A stretch of 7,116 nt of DNA, from positions 1 to 7,116 of the forward strand of contig DIUG01000036.1 in the NCBI GenBank assembly GCA_002422305.1, read 5' to 3'. Shown here in pieces: positions 1 through 6,843 of this stretch. Both the position numbers and the translations under genes were made by a program. Source of the stretch: Patescibacteria group bacterium UBA6164. GTDB taxonomy: Bacteria > Patescibacteriota > Gracilibacteria > BD1-5 > UBA6164. Every line of letters starts with the position of its first letter. Positions within the stretch are counted from its first letter, which is position 1. The notes under the pieces were generated by a model that ran no database searches, was not told where the DNA came from, and was given only the letters and a program-made list of their open reading frames with translations.

Positions 1-8
1 AAAATGTT

Positions 9-41
9 TTGACATACTACCATATTAAATAAAAATACAAT
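9..41 (+). promoter_or_regulatory. Possible promoter upstream of the CYTH gene
   Basis: A perfect TTGACA hexamer lies at 9-14, and a good -10-like hexamer TACAAT lies at 36-41. The gap between them is 21 bp, longer than the usual 16-18 bp, and no good -10 sits at the normal distance, so this is a weak call. Transcription from here would give a leader of roughly 55 nt that includes the hairpin at 68-90. The rest of the leader is low-complexity A/T. Confidence 0.25.
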
Positions 42-67
42 TAAATTTTATTTTTATTTAATAATAT

Positions 68-90
68 GTTATTATTACGATAATAATAAT
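68..90 (+). other. A/T stem-loop just upstream of the CYTH start codon
   Basis: The arm TTATTATT (69-76) and the arm AATAATAA (82-89) pair perfectly around the loop ACGAT, with a G-T wobble at 68/90. The stem ends 14 nt before the ATG at 104. It could be the terminator of a gene upstream of the window or a 5'-leader element of the CYTH gene. Being entirely A-U it is weak, and such palindromes arise easily in DNA this AT-rich. Its 3' side shares the ten bases CGATAATAAT with the hairpin upstream of the pilin gene at 6780-6816. Confidence 0.25.
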
Positions 91-103
91 TAAATAAAAA
101 AAA

Positions 104-679
104 ATGCTTGAAAAAGAAGTTAAAATTCTCGAAATAAATGTTATTGAAATACAACAAAAACTAGAAAAATTATGAGCTAAAAAAACTTTTGAATGATTTA
201 TACATGATTTATATTATGATTTTCAAGATGATGATAAAAATGAATTGAAAATGGATATAAATAAAAGGCTTTTTAGGGTTAGGCAAAAATGAGATATTCA
301 TATATATACTATAAAAAGAAAAAGAAATAAAAAAAGTGAATGATGAGAAAAATGAGTAAAAATTGCTGATGAGTGAGAAAGTCAAATAACTGATGTAGTA
401 AGTTTTAAAAAAGTGCTAAAAAAATATTGAATGAAAGAAACTAGAGAAAAGAAAAAATATAGAATAAGTTATTTATTAGATTGATGTGAATTTGATATAG
501 ATGATTATTATCTTTGAGATAATAAAAATATTATTCCACCTCTTCTTGAAATAGAAGCAGGTACTTTAAAAGAGATAAATCATTGGATAAGTAAATTAGA
601 ATTAAAATGATATAAAATAGAAAAATGGTGATCTAGAAAATTATTTAAATATTATTGAGTAGAATATAGTTTGTTATAA
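104..679 (+). CDS. CYTH-domain protein (class IV adenylate cyclase / triphosphatase family)
   Basis: A 191-residue protein when TGA is read as Gly (13 such codons), ending in TAA. It shows the CYTH triphosphate-tunnel signature: the N-terminal ExExK motif is EKEVK (residues 3-7), followed by an HDLYYD segment, basic residues in RLFRVRQKG (56-64) and YTIKRKR, a TREKKKYRISY strand, an acidic FDIDDYY strand, and LLEIEAG near residue 150, which supplies the paired glutamates for metal binding. Family members hydrolyse or cyclise triphosphate substrates (ATP to cAMP, thiamine triphosphate, or inorganic triphosphate) with Mg or Mn. Sequence alone does not tell which. The length of about 190 residues matches single-domain CyaB/ThTPase-like proteins. 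No signal peptide or membrane segment is visible, so it is probably cytoplasmic. The ATG at 104 places ExExK at the very N-terminus, as is usual. It is transcribed alone and converges with the lipoprotein gene. Confidence 0.85.
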
Positions 680-681
680 AA

Positions 682-705
682 AAAGGTAGAAAATATTCTA
701 CCTTT
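682..705 (-). terminator. Intrinsic terminator between convergent genes
   Basis: A perfect 10-bp inverted repeat (682-691 and 696-705) with a 4-nt loop. On the minus strand the stem runs straight into a T-run covering 684-678, the classic layout of a rho-independent terminator for the lipoprotein gene. The hairpin overlaps that gene's last codons: its TAG (700-698) lies inside the stem. The plus-strand CYTH stop (677-679) is 2 nt away, and plus-strand transcripts could also end here, although their tail (TTTCCC) is poor in T. The GGTAG/CTACC core makes it more stable than the A/T-only palindromes elsewhere in the window. Confidence 0.65.
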
Positions 706-1777
706 CCCATTCATAGTCTTTTGCCCATTTATAAATAATAGGATTATCTTTAACACTATCCTCTCATTTAACTACTTTCCAATCTTTATCTTTTTCAAAT
801 ATAGCTAATACTATACATGAAATTGTATTTTGAGCATTATTACATTTTAATAATGCTCTGTAAAGAAAATGACCATCTTCAAAATCTACATAAACATCAC
901 TGGGAGATATAAAACCATATCAGTCAGCAAACCATTTACCATTTGCGGGTTTTTTTTCTGAAAAATCATTAATTATTTCAGTTATATTTAAATCTATATA
1001 ATTAATTACATTTTCGTATGTTAAATTATTTTCACTTTCTTCACTACAATCAGACAACATGTCTTTTGGAAAAACATACATTGAAAGTTCACAAGAAATT
1101 TGTCAGTTTCAATCATGAACAATTTGCCATTTATTATTTATTTTAGTTGCTAAAAATATTCAACCGGGTGTATCATTTTCAAAAATAACACTTCAACGAG
1201 CATGATTTTGAGTTTCACTATTTATTCTTACTGTTAAAGTTTTTGAATATTTAGGATATTTTTCTATAAAAAGTTGTTTTAATATATTACTTGTTGATTC
1301 TCCAGATTTAGTATTAGATTCATATATTGTAAAGTCTACTTTATTACTTACTTTTCACCAAGGCATTACATATATTTTGTATTTTCCAGGGGATAAATTT
1401 AGCCAATCTTCACATTGTAATCAACTATATGAGGTATCATTTTGACAAATAGATGCTTCTAAACTGATTTTTAAAATTTTAGATGTAGATCATTTTTCTC
1501 AATAAAGTATACCTTTTACACCCTGTTCATTTTCAATCCATGCATTTTTCTCTCATTCAAAACCAGAAAAATTACAACCTGTTATTTCAAGTTTTGTTTC
1601 TAATGTTCATGTATAAGCTGAAATAGAAGTAATTATAGGTACTCATTCATCTTCGTCAACACATGTAGTTGGTATAACTTTTGTAGGTGGAATAATATTA
1701 TTGTTTTTTTCATTTTTACATCAAAATAATAATATTGTAATTATAGCAATAGAAATAATTGTGATTATTTTTTTCAT
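698..1777 (-). CDS. Predicted surface lipoprotein with IPT/TIG-like domain
   Basis: A 359-residue protein with 14 Gly codons written TGA. The start at 1777 gives a typical lipoprotein signal: MKK, a hydrophobic stretch of Ile/Leu/Ala, then the lipobox LLFGC with the lipidated Cys at residue 20. The lipobox Gly (-1) is itself a TGA codon. After a short N/P/T-rich linker, residues about 46-155 resemble an IPT/TIG immunoglobulin-like fold: VPIITSIS, LEITGCNFSGF, and a closing LSPGKYKIYV...SNKVDFTI pattern. The remainder looks like an unnamed extracellular domain: GGIFLATKINNKWQIV near 205-220, FPKDMLSDC near 240, then a final stretch with GKWFADGYGF and a Trp-rich end. I recognise that type of domain from CPR lipoproteins but cannot name a function. 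No catalytic motif is evident. Glycine codon use (14 TGA, 10 GGN) differs from the neighbouring genes, where TGA makes up 85% or more. It probably acts on the cell surface as an adhesion or binding protein. Confidence 0.8.
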
Positions 1778-1898
1778 AATAATATTATTAGAAATTAATA
1801 TTGAATAAACTGTATTTATTAATTATTGGCTTTTATAAAAATAAGAAACTAATTAGCTTTTTGTTATTTTATCTGCTATAAAGAAAGATTTTAGTTTT
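1778..1898. other. Intergenic gap between pyruvate kinase and lipoprotein genes
   Basis: About 120 bp of A/T-rich DNA lying downstream of pyruvate kinase and upstream of the lipoprotein on the minus strand. The only structure seen is a short imperfect stem around 1846-1859 (a CTAATTAG core with a G-T pair), followed on the minus strand by a T-rich tail. It could be a weak terminator for the pyruvate kinase operon. A promoter for the lipoprotein is expected here, but no convincing -35/-10 pair stands out. The bases before the ATG show no Shine-Dalgarno sequence. Confidence 0.25.
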
Positions 1899-3323
1899 TT
1901 ACACAACACTAATTATTTCCATAATAGGTATTTCAATTCCATTTTTTTGGATATCATTAATTGCAACTAGTTTTTGTCAAACTTTAATTAAACCTTTGTT
2001 TTTAAGCTCATTTATTGCAATTTCAAGAGTTTCAGTGTAATTATCTTTATTCCATCAACTCAGGTAATAAGGTTTTACTGCATACAATAGGTTCATTGTT
2101 CTAACTGATTTTTCGTTGTTTGTAAATGAGAAAATATCCATATTTGGTCTAAAAGCAGCAGCTAATTTAGCAAGTAATCATGTTTTTGTAAGTATTATTA
2201 TAGCTTTTGTTTTTAGTTCTTCTCATATAAATACAGCACTTCTAATTAATGCTTTTTTTTCTATATCTCTTTTAGATAATCAATCATTTGGAAAATTTCC
2301 ATGATTATGTTTTATATTTTTTTCAGCTTCTTTAATTATTTTTGTCATCATTTCAACACTTTCGATTGGAAATTTTCACATAGCAGTTTCTCAAGAAAGC
2401 ATCAAACTATCAGCTCATTGTAAAACAGAATTAAATACATCAGAACTTTCAGCTCTGGTTGGAAAAGGATTTTCAATCATAGTTTCAAGTAGGTGAGTAG
2501 CAGTAATAACAAATTTTCATTTTGCTATACATTTTTCTACTATCATTTTTTGGAAAACCGCAAGTTTTTCAATAGGTACTTCTATTCATAAATCTCATCT
2601 AGCTACCATAACTCAATCGGATTCTTTGATTATTGAGTCTATATTTTCTATTCATTCTTCATTTTCTACTTTTGAAATTATTTTCATAGTAGTACAATTA
2701 TGTTTTTTAAATAATTCTCTTATTTCTAAAACATTTTCACCACTTCTTATGAAACTTGCAGCTATAAAATCAAAATTATTTTTAATTGCAAAAGTTATAT
2801 CAGATATATCTTTTGTAGTAATTCAAGGCAGATTCAATTTTACTCATGGTAAATTTATATGTCTTCTATTTCAAACAACTCATCAATTTAGAGCTTTTAC
2901 TTTTACACTTTTTTCTTTTTTTTCTATAACTTTTAGATTTAATAATCAAGAATCAACGATTATAATTTTACCAACTTTTATATCTTGTGCAAGGTATGGA
3001 TAATCACAAAATAAGTTAAGTCAAGTTAATTTATGATTTTCATCAGTGTATAGTTCAAAAATATCTCATTTTTTATATATATTTTTCGTTTCTAAATCTC
3101 AAGTTCTTATTTCTGGTCATTTTGTATCAAGTAATAAACTAAGGTTTGTTTCTCATGATGCATTTAGTTTGTTTATTAAGTTGACAGTTTTTAAAACATC
3201 TTCTTGTTTTGCATGAGAAAAGTTAAATCTTATTACATTTATTCAAGATTTATATAATTTTTTTAGTTTTTTTTCACTATTTGTAGCTGGTCAAACCGTA
3301 GCTATAATTTTAGTTCTTTTCAT
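1899..3323 (-). CDS. pyk: Pyruvate kinase
   Basis: A 474-residue full-length pyruvate kinase, converting phosphoenolpyruvate and ADP to pyruvate and ATP in the last step of glycolysis, in the cytoplasm. Motifs appear in order: the N-terminal RTKIIATVGPA, RFNFSH (32-37), DTKGPEIRTG (66-75), the B-domain up to about residue 160, the active-site ISKVENEEG with Lys218 and Glu220, MVARGDLGIEVP (239-250), ATHLLETMIENPFPTRAE (275-292) and LSGETAMGKFP (309-319). A complete C-terminal allosteric-type domain follows (about 350-474). About 26 of 30 glycines are TGA codons, including those of ARGDLG, LSGE and KGPE, so the gene is broken under the standard code. The ATG start gives the canonical N-terminus and lies 3 nt after the murG stop, so the two are very probably co-transcribed. 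There is no Shine-Dalgarno sequence. Catalytic residues appear intact. Confidence 0.97.
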
Positions 3324-3326
3324 ATT

Positions 3327-4385
3327 TTATTTTTTTACTTCTCTTTCTATTATTTGTAAAGATTTAAAAAATCACTCTAAGTTTAATCAAGATTTTCTAA
3401 GTCATTTATATTTTTGTAATTTTTTAAATAATTCATTTTCCAAATTATTATTTTCATCTAATATATCACTTCAATAAGATTCTTTAAAAAATTTAGCATT
3501 TTCATTTTGATGATCTCAAGCACTTCATGGAAGAGGTATAATGATTGAATGAATCCCAAACATATTTAATTCCCATAAAGTAGTAGCTCATCATCTAGTT
3601 ATAGCTATATCAGTATTTTTCATTATTTCACCTAATCTTTTTTGTGTTAAAAAATCATGAACAAGTATGTTTGAAAATTGTTTAAAATCTTCTCTAAAAT
3701 GCATATTTTTTTCTCATAAAACTATTTGAAAATCTATATCTATTAAATTTGGAAGTATTTTTAGTAAAGTTTCAAATATTTTTCTAGATCATTGACTTCA
3801 AGCTATAACTAAAACAGATAAGTTTCTATTTACTCATAATGAAATATCTTTTATTTCATCAAGTAATTCAGGATTAATTATTTGTCATGATAAGAAAAAT
3901 TTCAAATTATCTATTTTATTATTTGGAAAAGTATAAAAAACTTTTGTAGCAACTAATCATATTAATTTATTTGCTATTCAAGATACGGAATCAGATTCAT
4001 GAATATATATTTTTTTTCTTAATATAAAAGCAGCTAAACATAATGGTATTGCAACATATCATCATTTAGAAAAAACTATATCTATCTTATATTTTAATAT
4101 ATATTTTATTCAAAAGAAAATTCAAGTTAAATTTTTAAGTGGTTCATAAAAATTTTTTATATCAAAATATCTTCTAATTTTTCATGCTGGAATATCTAAA
4201 AATTTTATTTTGTGAGTTCTAGATATTTCTTCTTCTAAAGAACCTTCTTCTCAAACCCAAATAAATTCATATTCATTTTCATTTCATAAATAGTTATAAA
4301 TAGAAATCAAAGGGAATATATGTCATCAAGTAGAACCTCAAGTTAATGCTATAACAGTTTTTTTTATTTCTTTTAAGTGTGGCAT
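3327..4385 (-). CDS. murG: MurG, lipid II-forming N-acetylglucosaminyltransferase
   Basis: A 352-residue protein that transfers GlcNAc from UDP-GlcNAc to lipid I, giving lipid II at the inner face of the membrane, the last cytoplasmic step of peptidoglycan precursor synthesis. The GT28/GT-B signature is complete: the N-terminal loop GGSTGGH (16-22), SKGGYVAIP (107-114), HESDSVSGIANK (129-140, equivalent to HEQN..AGLTN), the second Gly-rich loop AGSQGSRK (195-202), RGGATTLWEL (264-273) holding the UDP-GlcNAc-contacting Glu272, and PLPGSAGDHQNENA (284-297). About 25 of 29 glycines are TGA codons, three of them in the first loop. The length matches the family. The ATG at 4385 is the first available after an in-frame TAA about 20 nt upstream. 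It lies between PAP2 (68 nt upstream) and pyruvate kinase (3 nt downstream). The gene implies that the organism makes its own peptidoglycan. Confidence 0.97.
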
Positions 4386-4453
4386 TTTTAAAAAATTAGA
4401 ATTTATTTAAGTTTAATTATATATTTTTACTTAAAAAGTAAATACATTTATTT

Positions 4454-5077
4454 TTATAATTTTATATATCACATTGTTTTGATAATAAATTTATTAATTT
4501 TATGTATTATTTTTATTTTTGTTATATATTTATATGTTATATAACTTGAAAAAAATCAAACAAAAGATCATGCTATAATATCCATAGGCCAATGTACTCA
4601 TACAATAATTCTTGATAAAATCATAATAATTACAAAAGGTAAGAAATATAATCAAGTTTTTTTAAATCATCAGTAAAATAAACTTGTTAGAAAAGCAACT
4701 GCAACAGTGGCATGATCAGAAGGAAATGAGGCATCAGGTATATGATCTAAAAGTAAAAGTCATACTCATTTTATAGCTTCTTCTGGTCTTTCTATATTAA
4801 CAATTTGTTGTATTCATAAACTTATAGTTATTCAAATTATTACTGAATAAAATATGTATAGTAAATTTTCTTTTTCTACTAAATTTTTTATTCATTTTGT
4901 TTTAGTTGTTATAATTGTATTTTTTTTGTATGTATAATAGATCCATAAACTTATTAAGAAAATAGGTAAAAAAAATATAGGAGTATCAGCAAAAAATCAA
5001 ACAATTATTTTAATTGTATCATATTTTGTTAGTCAATTTAGATATAATAACAATTCTTTATTTATGTTTTGTAACAT
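4454..5077 (-). CDS. PAP2-family membrane phosphatase, BcrC-like (probable undecaprenyl-pyrophosphate phosphatase)
   Basis: A 207-residue integral membrane protein with roughly five or six hydrophobic segments (about 22-48, 72-93, 124-136, 143-158 and 165-185 stand out). The acid phosphatase motifs are present: motif 1 IQQIVNIERP (89-98), motif 2 FPSDHA (118-123) with the catalytic His122, and motif 3 SRIIVGVHWPMDI (155-167) with Arg156, His162 and Asp166. PSDH and GVHWPMD resemble BcrC/YbjG-type undecaprenyl pyrophosphatases, which regenerate undecaprenyl phosphate on the outer face of the membrane. The murG gene just downstream supports that role. Motif 1 is unusual: the Lys seven residues before RP is Gln (Gln90), while the Arg is kept. 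All 14 glycines are TGA codons. A 68-nt gap separates it from murG, so the two may share a transcript. It could instead act on another lipid phosphate. Confidence 0.88.
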
Positions 5078-5218
5078 TAATTAGTTAATTATGATGTAAA
5101 AATGTAACTATATTTTATAATTATAATTTAAAAAGTAAAAAAAATTTTTATTTTTTTAAAAAATATCATATAATGAAAGTCTACTATATTTAAATTAATA
5201 ATTTTATAATAAAATACG
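5078..5218. promoter_or_regulatory. Divergent promoter region between PAP2 and the HisRS-like gene
   Basis: This 141-bp gap separates the minus-strand PAP2-murG-pyk set from the plus-strand HisRS-like pair, so both must have promoters here or nearby. It holds a perfect 12-bp palindrome, TTATAATTATAA (5115-5126), which carries a consensus TATAAT on each strand. Further plus-strand TATAAT hexamers lie at 5169-5174 and 5205-5210. The last sits only 8 nt before the ATG and, if used, would give an almost leaderless message. No convincing TTGACA-like -35 pairs with any of them. A long A/T tract (about 5131-5163) could act as an UP-type element. With this base composition TATAAT matches are expected by chance. 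Confidence 0.35.
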
Positions 5219-6436
5219 ATGTCTCAATATAAAGATGAAATAGAAAAGATACAAGAAAAAACCAGTGATTTATTCCCTGAAGACCATAAATATTTAACAT
5301 TTTTAAAAAAAGTTTTCCGTCATGAATTTCGTAAAAATTGATTTAGAAGAATATCTACAGATATAATTGAAAATTGATTTTTTAGAGATAATTCTGAAAT
5401 ATGAATAATGAAAGCATATCTAAATAATAATATTTCCGATGAAATACAACCTTTATATTATTATTATATAGATCATTTTTTAAATAATGATATACAAGAA
5501 GAAAGAATATGAGCAGAAATAATTTGAGAAAATGATCCTATATTAGATGCTATTTCTATATATCTCGTTTTTACAGTATTAAATAAAATTTGATTAAAAT
5601 GAACTTTTAATATAAATATAAATTCTATTTGAACAGAAAAAGAAATACTTAAATATTCTGAAGAATTACAAAATTTTTATGATAATAAAAAGCATTTATT
5701 ATCTGATGAATCATTAATTTTACTAGAACAAAATCCTTTATTATTACTTTCTAGTGTTTATGAAGATGAGAAAATATTAGCAAAACAAGCACCTAGTATA
5801 GTTAAATTTCTTAAAAAAGATTCAAAAAAACATTATCTAAAATTAAAAGAATATTTAGAACTTTTAAATGTTCCATATAATGAAGATTTTACTATTATGT
5901 CTTGAAAAAAATATTGTTCTAATTCTATTTGGGAATTTAAAAGTAATTCAAATGATTTGATTTGAAAGGGGAGTAGATATAATAATTTAGCAAAAACTTT
6001 AGGTAGTGCAAAAGATATTCCTGCTACTTGATTTCATATTAATGCACTTATTATAATTGAAATGTTAAAGGAAAAAAATATAAAAATAAAAAATAAAGAT
6101 GAAATTGATTTGTTTTTTGTACAACTTTGAGATGAAGCAAAATCTATTATTTTACCACTATCAATAAAATCAAGAGAAGCATGAATAAATACAGTTGTTT
6201 CTCTTTGAACTCCATCTATGAAAGAACAAATGTTAAAAGCTAATAGATCTTGAGCGAAATATGTTGTAATTGTGTGATTAATGGAAGCTAGAAATTGACT
6301 TTTTCAAGTTAGAAATACTATATTATGAACACAAGAAGAAGTACATAAAGATGATTTAATTTGATATATTATTTGAAAAATAGGTACTGAAAAATTAGAT
6401 TTTTATTGTCCTGTAAAGGATTTAATTACTGAATAA
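5219..6436 (+). CDS. Histidyl-tRNA-synthetase-like protein lacking catalytic motifs
   Basis: A 405-residue protein aligning by eye with class II histidyl-tRNA synthetase over its whole length. The N-terminus (LFPEDHKYLTFLKKVFRHEF, FRRISTDIIE) matches motif 1 territory, and AEIIGENDPILDA (99-111) matches the strand after motif 2. GKGSRYNNLAKTLG (249-262) corresponds to the histidine A loop, PATGFHINALIIIEML (268-283) to motif 3, and residues about 296-390 form a HGTP-type anticodon-binding domain. Key residues are missing: the LRPE segment is absent, the motif 2 loop (FRYERPQ.GR.REF in true enzymes) is cut down with no equivalent FR.E arginine, RGLDYY is replaced by MSGKKY (227-232), and motif 3 has NALII where GLERL is expected. 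It is therefore unlikely to charge tRNA. HisZ, the histidine-biosynthesis paralog, usually lacks the C-terminal domain kept here. About 20 of 23 glycines are TGA. It is followed after 3 nt by the GIY-YIG gene. A tRNA-binding or regulatory role is possible but unproven. Confidence 0.8.
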
Positions 6437-6439
6437 TTT

Positions 6440-6703
6440 ATGTGGTTTGTATATATACTTTTATGTTCAGATAATACTTTTTATACTGGTATTACAAATG
6501 ATATTGAAAGAAGGATTAATGAGCATAATAATTCAAATAAATCAGCAAAATATACTAGAATAAGAAGGCCAGTCAAATTAATATATTCAAAAATTTTTGA
6601 TACAAAAAGTGAGGCATGTATTGAGGAATATAGAATAAAACAACTTACAAGAAAACAAAAAGAATATTTAATAATAAATTGTGATAAAAACTTAAAAAAA
6701 TAA
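6440..6703 (+). CDS. Small GIY-YIG nuclease-domain protein (YhbQ/UPF0213 type)
   Basis: An 87-residue single-domain protein. The GIY-YIG pair appears as VYILLCSDNTFYTGIT (residues 4-19). The conserved helix ERRINEHN (23-30) contains the catalytic-type Arg, AKYTRIRRPVKLIY (36-49) is the usual central strand region, and SEACIEEYRIKQLTRKQK (56-73) carries the metal-binding Glu. This is the standalone YhbQ-like family, thought to have DNA nuclease activity but with poorly known physiology. The length is typical. The start lies 3 nt after the HisRS-like stop, so the pair is translated from one message. It is the only gene here without TGA codons, but it has only one glycine (GGT), so that is not evidence of foreign origin. 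No Shine-Dalgarno sequence precedes it, and translation may depend on termination of the upstream gene. Confidence 0.92.
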   Translation: MWFVYILLCSDNTFYTGITNDIERRINEHNNSNKSAKYTRIRRPVKLIYSKIFDTKSEACIEEYRIKQLTRKQKEYLIINCDKNLKK

Positions 6704-6747
6704 TACTTAAAGGATTTTTTTGTTCTAACGAAAAAAAATAAAAATAT

Positions 6748-6776
6748 TTGTAATATTCTAAAAATTATTATATAAT
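6748..6776 (+). promoter_or_regulatory. Predicted sigma70-type promoter for the pilin gene
   Basis: A -35 hexamer TTGTAA (6748-6753, four of six matches to TTGACA) and a perfect -10 TATAAT (6771-6776) are separated by exactly 17 bp. This is the only correctly spaced pair I found in the window. Transcription would start near 6783, inside the left edge of the hairpin at 6780-6816, giving a leader of about 60 nt before the ATG at 6844. The A/T richness lowers confidence. Confidence 0.5.
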
Positions 6777-6779
6777 AAT

Positions 6780-6816
6780 AATACATTACTATTATCAACA
6801 TCGATAATAATGTATT
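6780..6816 (+). other. Interrupted stem-loop in the pilin leader (or upstream terminator)
   Basis: AATACAT (6780-6786) pairs with ATGTATT (6810-6816), and TATTATC (6790-6796) pairs with GATAATA (6803-6809). A 3-nt bulge (6787-6789) interrupts one side, and the loop is AACATC. It is followed by TTATATTTAATAA. It could terminate the HisRS-like/GIY-YIG message, or form a structure at the very 5' end of the pilin mRNA if the promoter at 6748-6776 is used. The two roles are not exclusive. The bases CGATAATAAT (6802-6811) also occur in the hairpin at 68-90. Confidence 0.4.
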
Positions 6817-6843
6817 TTATATTTAATAATCTACGAAAAGATT

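Noticed and set aside
2116..2304. Plus-strand open frame of 62 codons
   Set aside because: It lies antisense to the pyruvate kinase gene, whose motifs are continuous on the minus strand, and its product has no recognisable features.
2626..3003. Plus-strand open frame of 125 codons
   Set aside because: It is also antisense to pyruvate kinase, across the active-site region. It is rich in Phe/Ile/Ser as expected for the complement of an AT-rich gene.
4426..4442. 7-bp stem (TTTACTT/AAGTAAA, 3-nt loop) between PAP2 and murG
   Set aside because: On the minus strand no T-tract follows, so it is not a convincing terminator. Its A/T-only composition makes chance likely.
104..6436. In-frame TGA codons as evidence of pseudogenes or of UGA coding for Trp (Mycoplasma-type code)
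   Set aside because: The TGA codons sit at conserved glycines (MurG GGSTGGH, pyruvate kinase ARGDLG), and TGG is still used for Trp at conserved positions such as PAP2 HWP, so Gly fits and Trp does not. There are no frameshifts or other decay.
6715..6738. T-run/A-run inverted repeat after the GIY-YIG gene, considered as a terminator
   Set aside because: The stem is almost all A-T with one G-T wobble, and on the plus strand it is followed by an A-rich rather than T-rich stretch, so it does not fit an intrinsic terminator.
6481..6801. Minus-strand open frame of 106 codons, apparently very hydrophobic
   Set aside because: It is the complement of the GIY-YIG gene, which has clear family motifs. 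The hydrophobicity comes from reading A-rich coding DNA in reverse.
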